From Cyanophora paradoxa (taxonomy: Eukaryota; Glaucocystophyceae; Cyanophorales; Cyanophoraceae), in assembly GCA_004431415.1 (NCBI GenBank), contig QPMI01000369.1, positions 1 through 39,928 on the forward strand: DNA of 39,928 nt, given 5' to 3'. Within the stretch, counting starts at the first letter, position 1. Each line of letters begins with the position of its first letter. The notes beneath the pieces were generated by a model, which saw only the letters and a list, made by a program, of their open reading frames with translations, was not told the DNA's origin and searched no databases. A program made the position numbers and the translations under genes. Shown here one piece after another: positions 29,601 through 38,108 of this stretch.

Positions 29601-30489
29601 CCGCCCACGCGGTCGATCACCTCGGCGCGGCGCCGGCTGGAGCGCCTCCCCTGCGGCGGCGGCTCGCCCCTCGCCCACGGCCTCTCCGTCGCCGCCCGCT
29701 GCGGCATCAACGCCATGTCCACCTCCGGTCCGCCCGCCCGCCGCCCGCCCCGCGCCCCGCGCCCGCGCCGCCCGGGGCCGCCTCTGATGGCGCTGGGCGG
29801 GATCAGACGTGGGGCGGGTGGCGATCGTGTGCATCACGGACGGGCGGGCGAACGTCTCGCTGGCGACCTCCACGGGGCCCCCACCGGCGACGACCCCGAG
29901 GCGGCGGCGGCGGCGGCGGCCGAGGCGGCGGCCGCGGCGGCGGCCGGCGGCGCCAAGGGCGGGGCGGGGAAGAAGGCGAGCGCGGCGGACAAGGCGGCGC
30001 TGAAGGAGGAGGTGCTCAACATGGCGGCCAAGATCCGCGCCGCCAACATCGGCTTCCTCTGCATCGACACCGAGAACAAGGCCCGCCCCGCCCCGCCCCG
30101 CCCCCTCTGCTTTCCCCTGTTTTCTTTCTGTCTCTCCTCTCCCCCTCGCGCCTGCTCTACCCCGCGGCGAGCCCGGCCCTGAGCCTGCGGACTTACACGG
30201 GCGCGAGAGCGCACCGGGGCGACTCAAGCGGCGGGCCCTTCTCCCGTGGGCCCCCCGCGATCTCCGCTCCCACATCCCTCCCCCGCTTTCCCCGCTTCCC
30301 CGCCTCGCCCCGCCCCGTGCTCGCCTCTCTCGCCGGGGCGGCTGACGCCGGGCGCAGTGGATCTCGACGGGGCTGGCGAAGGAGATCGCGAAGAAGGCGG
30401 GGGGGCGGTACTACCAGCTGCCGAACGCGACGGACAAGGCGATCGCCGGCATCGCCTCCTCCGCCATTGCCGACATGAAGTCCCTGTGA
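26646..30489 (+). CDS. chlD: magnesium-protoporphyrin IX chelatase subunit D
   Basis: Regulatory AAA+ subunit of the chelatase that inserts Mg2+ into protoporphyrin IX, the first committed step of chlorophyll synthesis, in the plastid. Order of domains: leader; AAA+ core [40 protein letters not shown] (P-loop-like), [73 protein letters not shown]; a poly-Pro run of 14 (28720-28760) and an acidic E/D linker; then the integrin-I domain with MIDAS motif [35 protein letters not shown] and an end [14 protein letters not shown] with TGA 30487-30489. The poly-Pro plus acidic linker is characteristic of ChlD. Roughly 14 introns, two or more with GC donors (after VVVQK and TENK). Extra Ala-rich inserts occur near 27350 and 29900. 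The start at 26646 is the longest option; ChlH and ChlI are not in the window. Confidence 0.9.
27952..28017 (+). other. ChlD intron with perfect 12-bp complementary ends
   Basis: A 66-nt GT-AG intron. GCCCCGCCCCGC at 27956-27967 pairs exactly with GCGGGGCGGGGC at 28004-28015, leaving only four bases of intron outside the stem at the 5' end and two at the 3' end. Removing it joins LLLAA to [11 protein letters not shown] in frame. Confidence 0.8.
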
Positions 30490-30891
30490 CCGCCCCAAGC
30501 CAGCCGCCCCGCCCCGCCCTGCCTCTCCCCAGCCCCCCGAGCCCCTCCTCTAGATCTACGTCCTTCCCTCGCTAGTCGCATTGGTATTCGAATTCGAATT
30601 CACGCTCTTTTCTTCTACGAGCCAAGACCGATATTCGAATTCACGCTCTTTTCTTCTCCCAGCAACTCCGAGGCTCGCCGCACGGGGCGTGCGGGTCGGG
30701 GCACGGGCGCCGGCGGACGTCCGACGAGGCTAGCGCACTAGCTATAGGTCACATGCATGCATGCCGCAGTGCACGTGCAGCGTGGCCGAACCTAGGCCTA
30801 GCCGGCATTCCTGGCGGCTTGGTGGCTTGATGACGAGGGGTACACCGGTACAAGTGCCAAGTCGCCGCCGACTGAGCAGCGAAGGACCGGG
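30490..30891. other. intergenic region between ChlD and the polycystin gene
   Basis: About 400 bases between two genes on the same strand. It holds a 25-base direct repeat and further on GCATGCATGC. The AT-rich beginning suits a 3' untranslated region and the rest a promoter. No gene seen. Confidence 0.4.
30592..30657 (+). repeat. 25-base direct repeat, two copies
   Basis: ATTCGAATTCACGCTCTTTT plus CTTCT occurs at 30592-30616 and again at 30633-30657, identical over 25 bases and 41 bases apart. Each copy carries the palindrome ATTCGAAT. It could be a regulatory element or a small duplication. Confidence 0.75.
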
Positions 30892-33800
30892 ATGTATGCC
30901 CGGTTCGATCCGTCCGGTCGGACGGAGGCGGCAACGGGCACGATGTACGGCAGCGGCCAGCAGTGGGGTCAGTTCGGCAGCGGGCAGTGGGGCTCGAACA
31001 GCAATGCCGAGCCCGTCACCACGCCGCTCTACACGGCGTCGTATTCGCAAAGCTATGTAGCGGCGGCTGGCCCGTCTACCGCGTCGCCCACTCCTGCTCG
31101 GCCGTCCGCCGCGCGCTCGCCGGAAATCTCTCGCAAGTCAGCTGGCAGCGTCGGCTTTTTCGATCTCAAGTCGCGCAGTAACGAGAACGACGGCGCTGAG
31201 GACTACAGCCGCCTGCGCAAGTGCACAGTCTGCGCTCGAACTTGCTCGGAACTTGTCTAACACTCAGCTGCACAGGTTGATCGACAAGCGGTGAGCTGCA
31301 CAGGTTGATCGACAACGCTATGTTCGATATGCATAGGCCGTGACAAGCGGCGCCGGCCGTGATGTCGTTCGCTCCATCGCAATCGCTGAGCGGCTGCCGC
31401 CTCGCTTTGCCGTCGCGCAGCTTCGCGCCATACAAGTTGAACGTGCGGCGGGCGGAAGTCTTCTTGCGGGTGTTTTTTCGCTTTTTTTGCTTTGCTGCAG
31501 AGCCCTTGGCGAAGGCTGACAGCGAGCTCAGGTCCAGAAGAAGCAGCTGCAGGCGATGCAGCTCTACCGGGAGCTCGTCATCTACGCGGCCTACATCACG
31601 CTCTTCTTCTGGCTCGCGATGACCATCCTGCCGCTTCACATCTCGAACGACCAGGACGACTCGCTCGTCGGCGCCGGCGCCTACTTCAACGTGCCCCGCA
31701 TCGGCGCGACGCCTCCGGAGGACAGCCCCTGGGACTCCGTCAACAACGCCGACGTCCGCCCCCGCCCGCCCCCCCGCCCGCCGTCCCCGCCCGCCCAACG
31801 GGGCGGCGCAGGACGTGTGGGGCTATCTGAAGAAGTTCGTGGCGGGCCCCCTGACGGGGCCCGGCGAGGGCCCCGCCCAGTTCCGCTGGTTCCGCCAGCA
31901 GATTGGCGCCCTCCGCGTCCGTCAGGTGCGCCCCGCGCCGCCCCGCGCAGGCCGGCGGGGTGGCCGGCGAGGGGGCGGGGCAGGTACGGGGCAACGGGGG
32001 CCGCTGCGAGGCGCACGGGCGGGAGTACAGCTGCTTCGGCGGCTTCACCGACGCCGGGGAGGAGCGGGCGCCCTTCGGCCCCGGCGGCCGCTTCCAGTGG
32101 CAGGGCGGCCTCACCGAGGTCCGGCCCTCCCCCAAGGTCCGTCCCCGCCCCGCCTCGCGCCCGCCCCGCCACCGCGGGCGGGGCCGACGGGGCGGGGCAG
32201 TTCATGCGGGACGACTCGTACGCCTTCAGCTACGGCACCGGGGGGTACGTCGTCGACATCAGCGCCGCCGGGGGGCCGGAGGCCGTGGTGGCGGCCCTCT
32301 CGCAGCTCCAGGCCGACAAGTTCATCGTCCGCCCGCCCCGCCCGTCCCGCCTCCGCGTGGGGCCTGAGGGCGGCGGGGCGGGCGGGGGGCAGGACGAGGC
32401 GACGCGGGTGCTGGTGGTGTCGGTGAACCTGTACAACCCGCACACCGACTCCTACATCGTCGCCGAGCTCATGGCCGAGAGTGCGCGCCGCCCAACCCCC
32501 GGCCCCCGCGAGGGCGGCCCCGCCGGCGGCCCCCGACGCCCCACCCGACGCGCCGCCGCAGTGCCGCCGACGGGGAAGCTGCTCACGAGCGTCCGCGTTG
32601 AGACCCTCAACATCCAAGCCGTGCGCCCCGCCGCGCTCTTCCCCGCCCGCCGCGCACTCCCCTCCGACGCGCGGGCGCGGGCAGTTCGACTCGGCGGTGG
32701 TGTCGGTGCTGGGGGTGGTCTTCGTGGTGTTCACGCTGGGGTACGTGCTGCACGAGTTCAAGCAGGCGCGGGACCGGGGCCTGGTGGGCTACCTCAACGA
32801 CTCGTGGAACTTCTGGGACATCACCAACCTCATCATCATCGCCTGGATGCTCGTCCCCACCCTCCGTCCGCCCCCGCCCCGCCCCGCCCCCAGGCCCCCC
32901 GCCTTAGCCGGGGCCGGCAGGCTACCGCTCCTTCTGCATGTCGATGCTGGCGGCGCTCGAGCGCCCCGGGGCCCCCTCCGTCCGCCCCGCCCCCCGCCCG
33001 CCGGCGCCGAGGCCTGCGCGGGGGCGAGCTGGGTGGGGGCAGGAGTACCTGGCGCTGGACGGGGGCACGCGGATGCTGCGGGACGTGAAGCAGCTCGCCG
33101 CCTTCGCCATCCTCCTCTGCTGCGTCCGCATCTTCAAGGCCCGTCCCCGCCCGTCGCCCCGCCCCCCGACCCCGGCGCTCACGGAGCCGGGGCGGCAGTT
33201 CTTCGAGCTGAACCCGCGGCTGTCGGTGCTGACGAACACGGTGGGGCGGGCCGTCCCCGATCTCGCCGCCTACCTCGTCATCTTCGTCATCATCTTCGCG
33301 TCCGCTCCCCGCCGCAGCCCGCCCGCACCCGGCCCCTCACGCCGCCGCCGCCGCCCGCGCGCGCAGGGGGTACGCCTTCTTCGCGTGGATCGTGTTCGGG
33401 TACCGGATCGAGGCGTTCCGCTCGTTCTACTCGTCGTTCGCGCGGCTCTTCGGGAACCTCGGGGGCGGCCTCGACATCGGCGAGCTCACGGACGCCGCGC
33501 CCCGCGCCGGCGTCTTCTTCTACTTCTCCTTCATCGTCCTCGTCTCCCTCATCCTCATCGTCCGCGCCCCCGCCCCGCGCGCCGGCGGGTGCGCGGGGCG
33601 GCTGAGCGGGGGGCGGGCAGAACATCTTCATCGCGATCGTGGGGAAGTACTACACGGAGGCGGGTGCGGAGGCGATCCGGAGCGAGGAGGAGTTCGCGAA
33701 GGAGCTGAGCGAGGAGGACCGGACGTCGCCCTACCACAAGCTGCGCCACCTCCGCGTCACCGTCCTCCTCGAGAACGAGGGCGACGAGCCCGACCGCGAC

Positions 33801-36800
33801 GCCCACGTCCGCCCCGCCCCGCCCCCGCCGCCCCCCGCGCCCCCCACGCCCCTAACCCCGGCGCCCCCGCAGGGCCGCCCCATCGGCGGCCGCCGCCTGC
33901 CGCAGGGCGCCCTCATGCGCCTCTTCATCAGCCGCCGCAAGGCGGGGCCCAGCCGCGGGCCAGGCACCCCGGGCACTGTCGACCCCGGCGTGCGCCCTGC
34001 CCCCGCGCCCCCTCGACCCCGCGCGCCCGGATCGCCGACGGCTGCCTGGCAGCTCTTCGCGTCGAATGCCGCGATGCCGGTCGTCCAGGCCTCGTCCGCC
34101 CCGCCCCGCCCCGCCCCGCCCCGCCCCGCCCCGCCCCGCCCAGCGCGGCCTCACGGGGCGGGGGGCGGGGGCAGGGCGGCGGGGCACCCGATGCACGTGC
34201 GGTTCCTGCCGGAGGTGCTGGGGATTGGGGACGAGTGCGAGCTGGCGGGGGAGGGCGGCGGGGCGGCCGAGGCGCGCCTCCGGGTGGAGCGGGTGAGCGC
34301 GGGGACGGACGGGAGCTGGTACGTGGACCTCTCGGCGGTGCGGGAGTCGGTGGTCTCGCAGGGGGCCCACGTGCGCATCCCCTGGGGCGCCACCCTCCGC
34401 GCCCTCGCCTCCTTCTACATCCAGGACCCCGAGCTCGTCATGAGGCCCGCCCCGCCCGCCCCGCCCACGCCGCCCACGCCCCCTGCCCCGCTGAGCGGTC
34501 TGCGCGCAGCCGGCGGACGAAGAAGCTCTTCGAGGAGTTCGGGGTGGAAGCGGTGGCGCCGCTGGTGCCCGACGAGGCGCTCGAGGCGCAGATCGTGGAG
34601 CTGGCGGCGCGCAACGCGCACCTCGCGCGGCAGGCGGACGAGACGCTGAAGCGCAAGTCGTTCCGCCTCGACGAGCTGCTGCGCGTCATCCGCGACCTCG
34701 ACACCCTCGCCTCCCGCCACGAGAACCGCGCCTTCGCCGAGGGCACCACCGCCCAGGCACCCGCCCCCCGCCCCCCGCCCCGCGCGGGGCGCTGAGGCGG
34801 GGGCGGGGCAGCTGGTGCGGGAGGCGGTGGAGATCGACGCGCTGTACCGGCAGGCGATGGCGCTGGGGACGGGCCAGGCCGAGCGCCTCCTCGACGACCT
34901 CCGCCGCGACGCCGAGGCCGCCGCCGCCGCCCGCCGCCCCGCCGCCCCCGGCGCCCTACTCCCCGCCGCCATCCGTCCCGCCCCGTCGGGCGCCAAGGCC
35001 CGCTCCCCCCTCCCCCTCCCCGCGGGGGCGGGGCGGGAGGCCGAGGCGGGGCGGGCGGGGCGCAGGGGGCGGAGGAGAAGCGGGAGCGGGAGGTGCAGCT
35101 GGACGTCTACCGCGCCCTCTACGCCCGCCTCGTCGCCGCCGCCTCCCAGGCCCGCCCCGCCCCGCCCCGCCCCGCCCCGGCGCGGCACGGCACGGCGCGA
35201 GAGCCGCGCGCGCAGTTCGACCGGCGGGTGCACGAGCTGTGGCTGGGGGTGAAGCACGGGTCGGGGAAGGGGGACGGGTCGGTGCTGCCGGAGACGGTGC
35301 TCGACTCGCTGCGCTTCGATGAGGTCGTCGACATCGTCCGCGCCCAGGCCCTCGTCTACGCCCCCGCCGACGACGCGCGCCCGCCCCCCGCCCCCCGCGC
35401 CTTGCGCCCCGGCCCGCCGTCGCGGGGTCTGACGCGGGGCGGGCAGTGCACGGAGGTCGACTTCAAGCGCGAGGCCGTCCGCTTCCTCGCCGGCTTCCCC
35501 CTCGCCTGCTTCGAGCCCCTCGTCCAGGCCCGCCCCCGCCCGCCTCGCCCAGCCGCTCCCCGCCCGAGGCCCCCGCAGGAGCAGGAGCGCGTGCGCCCGT
35601 ACCTGCCGCGGCCCTTCGACGTCGATCGCATCGCCGACTCCGCCAAGGACCCCGCCCGCGTCCTCGGTCCGCCCCCGGCCCCCGTCCCGCCCCGCCCCTC
35701 GGCCGGCGCTGACGGGACCTTGGTGGCGGCAGGGGGGGTGCGGCTGAGCAAGGGGGCCCCCGCGGCGAGCAGCCTCTTCCAGTCGATGCGCAGCAGCTCC
35801 GCCGCCGTCCACGCCCGCTTCTCCTCCCCGCGTCCGCCCGCCCCACCCGCCTCCCGCCGCCCCGAGCGGCGCCTCACGGGGCGGCAGAGGGCGACGTGGC
35901 GTCGCAGGCGCTGCAGAAGCTCCCCGACACGATCACGGACGCGCGCCCCGCCGCCCGCCCGCCCGCCCCGCCGCCGCCGGCCGCTGACGCGGGGGCGCAG
36001 CTGATGGCGGTGGTGATCCACGACGGCTGGGCCTTCAACAAGATCAAGGACGGCTGGCGGTCCGCAAAGCCCCCCCGTCCTGCACCGGTGCGGGCGGCTG
36101 ACGCGTACGGGGCCCCGGGCGGCGCAGGCACGGCCCCGGGCGGACGAAGCCGCACCACGAGTGCCTTGTGCCGTGGCGGGACCTGGAGCACGTGGCCGGG
36201 GGCGGCATGGACGACGACCGCAACCAGGCGCTCAACGTGCTGCGCGCCGTCGTGTGCCTGGGGTACGACTTCGTGGAGCCGGAGGAGCAGGTCACCGTGG
36301 ACGAGGTGCTCGAGATCATCCCCGGCCAGGAGGAGTTCCACCGCGACGGCCGCATCCAGCCCGTCCGCCCCGCCCCCGCCCGCCTGCGCCCTGCGGGGTC
36401 CGACGGCTGATGGCTGACGGGCAGCACTACTGGCTGATGCGGGTGCGGGAGGGGGAGGAGCTGCCGCCCGCCATGCGCGAGCTCGTCGACCTCCTCGCCA
36501 AGGCACGCCTCCCCGGCCCCGCCCCGGCCCCGCCCCCGCCTGACCGCCCCGCAGAACGCCCACGACGTCCGCCCCCGCGCCCCGCGCCCCGCTCCCCTCC
36601 CGGGGAACCCACGCGCGGGGCCGCGGTAGGTGTGGGCGAAGAAGCGGAAGGACGAGGGGTACACGTACGGGGAGGTGACGGACGCGGACCGGAAGCAGCA
36701 CTCGCAGCTCATCCCCTACGAGTGCATGTCCGACGCCGAGCGCTCCTACGACAAGGGCACCGCCGAGGGCCCGCCCCCGCCCCCGCCCCCGCCCCGCGCT

Positions 36801-36950
36801 CCACGTGCCGCCCCCGCTGAGGCGGCCCCCGCAGTGACGATCCGGATGGTGATGGCGTGCAAGTGGCGCATCGTGCCGCAGCGGCGGCAGCGCTCGTGGG
36901 CGCAGCGCGCCACCATCGCCCTCGGCATCCCCGCCTCCTGGTCCCTATGA
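30892..36950 (+). CDS. polycystin-2-like channel fused to two ryanodine-receptor (RyR) repeats
   Basis: Predicted cation channel of about 1,330 residues from 29 inferred exons that stay in one frame from ATG 30892 to TGA 36948-36950. Residues 1-110 are disordered. S1 is ELVIYAAYITLFFWLAMTIL. The polycystin (TOP) extracellular domain follows: FRWFRQQIGALRVRQ, EERAPFGPGG, YSYGTGG-like AFSYGTGGYVVDISAAGG and RVLVVSVNLYNPHTDSYIVA. S2-S6 include FDSAVVSVLGVVFVVFTLGY, SWNFWDITNLIIIAWMLVP, FFELNPRLSVLTNTVGRAVP, AAYLVIFVIIFAGYAFFAWI, pore-region FGNLGGGLDIGEL and FIVLVSLILINIFIAIVGKY. A helical linker (LFEEFGVEAVAPLVPDEALE) leads to RyR repeat 1 (HDGWAFNKIKDGWRHGPG, HHECLVPWRDL, LRAVVCLGYDFVEPEEQ) and repeat 2 (ELVDLLAKNAHDVWAKKRKD, EGYTYGEV, HSQLIPYECMSDAERSYDK). 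About ten of 28 introns have GC donors. Two separate genes are possible but no stop or second start was found. Confidence 0.75.
31266..31315 (+). repeat. tandem duplication inside the first polycystin intron
   Basis: A 22-base word, AGCTGCACAGGTTGATCGAC plus AA, occurs at 31266-31287 and 31294-31315, a 28-base period. It lies in the unusually long (about 310 nt) first intron, which also differs in composition from the short GC-rich introns downstream. Confidence 0.75.
34094..34174 (+). other. polycystin intron with seven CCCCG units
   Basis: An 81-nt intron whose 5' half is an uninterrupted CCCCGCCCCG array and whose 3' end is GGGGCGGGGGGCGGGGGCAG, with CTCAC between them as a candidate branch site. 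Excision joins VVQAS to AAGHPMHVRFL in frame. Confidence 0.75.
36555..36566 (+). other. 12-nt microexon (NAHD) in RyR repeat 2
   Basis: AACGCCCACGAC is preceded by a good acceptor (CCGCCCCGCAG) and followed by a donor of the local type (GTCCGCCCCC). Including it gives LLAK-NAHD-VWAKK, which restores the conserved LAxNxHxxWA start of an RyR repeat; skipping it keeps frame but removes four conserved residues. Confidence 0.75.
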
Positions 36951-37161
36951 CCACCCCGCGCCCCGCCCCCTGTGCTGCGGTTGGCAGATTTAGCTTAGTA
37001 GATGCACTAGTACCGAGCATTTTGCGCGAGCGCGACATGTACGCTCGACTCATCGTCAGATGCGGGCATGCAGCTAGCGCTAGCGCTTAAGCTTGCTCGG
37101 GACGCCGTGACGGGGGGATAGAGCTGACGGGGGCTACGCGATTAAGAGATACGACAGCGAA

Positions 37162-37971
37162 ATGGCCGCCCTTCCCCTTGCGCCGGCGATCTCGGGCCTT
37201 GTTCCTGCTGGACCAAGCGGCATCCAGATCCCAGTTCGCACGCCGGCGTGGTTCAGCCCTGAGCGCGCGGTGCGTCAAGACCCATCGGCGCCCTCGCACA
37301 TGGTGCGATCGTCCTCACGCTTTCCCGCGAGCAGGAAGAGAGCGTTGCGGAGCCTAAGCGGCCGCAGCCTGCGACCCGGCCAGCGCGGAGCTTCGTTTGC
37401 TCGGCGTGCAACTGCACGGGCCACACGCAGCGGACGTTCGTAGGACGCGCGCAGGTCTACCACATCACAGGTGTGCTGGCCGCCACAGCAAGCTCTAAAT
37501 ATGTTTCCTCATGCGGCTGCAGATGTGATCGATGCACTTGCGCAAGCGAACGTCAATACGGAGGCGGTGGCCGCTGTGGCGGGCGGCTCGGTGGGCGTGA
37601 TGGGCACTCTGGTGGCCGTCGAGAACGCCAAGAAGCGATCATTCGAGGACTCACTCTGTGCGACGCCCGCCGCCGCCGCCGCCGTCTTCGTTCGCCTCTG
37701 ACCGCCTCCCGGGCGCCCAGGCCTCTACTGCGGCGGCTTTGGCGAGGCGCGTCCGATCCCTCGCGCGCCGGCGCCCCTCCATGTGCTCGCTGACGGCTGC
37801 GCGCAGCTCGCGTGCGGGATGTGCGTGGGGGCCGGCTGCGACTCGTGCCAGAGCAACGGGCGGGTGCCCTGCTTCAACTGCCAGGGCACGGGCCACGCGT
37901 TCCTCACCGACGGGCCCTCGCCCCGCGCCGGCGGCCTCCTCGGCTCCGAGCTCGACGCTCCCTACAGCTAG
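37162..37971 (+). CDS. DnaJ-type zinc-finger protein (BSD2/LQY1-like), possibly plastid
   Basis: ATG 37162 opens a Pro/Arg-rich leader (MAALPLAPAISGLVPAGPSG). A 68-nt intron (GTGCGTCAAG...GCGAGCAG) leads to EESVAEPKRPQPATRP and a first Cys cluster SFVCSACNCTGHTQRTF. Next comes VYHIT joined by an intron to DVIDALAQANVNTEAVAAVA and GGSVGVMGTLVAVENAKKR, which may be a membrane or membrane-contact helix. After a further intron the C-terminus has CGMCVGAGCDSCQSNGRVPC and FNCQGTGHAFLT: paired CxxC and CxGxG motifs as in the DnaJ cysteine-rich domain without a J domain. Stop TAG 37969-37971. Plant relatives assist assembly of photosystem II or Rubisco; applying that here is inference. Intron positions are from phase only. 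Confidence 0.6.
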
Positions 37972-38108
37972 CCCGCCCCCTCTTCCCATGTCGGATCGAA
38001 ACCCCCGCCTCCCTCCTCCCCGACGACCCTTAGCGGTAGTAGGTAGACGTTAATAGGTGCACAGACTGGGGGACGGCGGCTGGGGGTGGCGGGGTGGGCG
38101 GTGGCGGG

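Noticed and set aside
34090-34175. CCCCG tandem repeats as a CRISPR-like or satellite array
   Set aside because: They are confined to intron 5' halves, have no spacers and have proper splice borders.
34175-34450. A separate gene starting in the polycystin linker
   Set aside because: No stop codon ends the channel part and no convincing start context appears; intron phases match across the whole linker. Kept as the main alternative to test.
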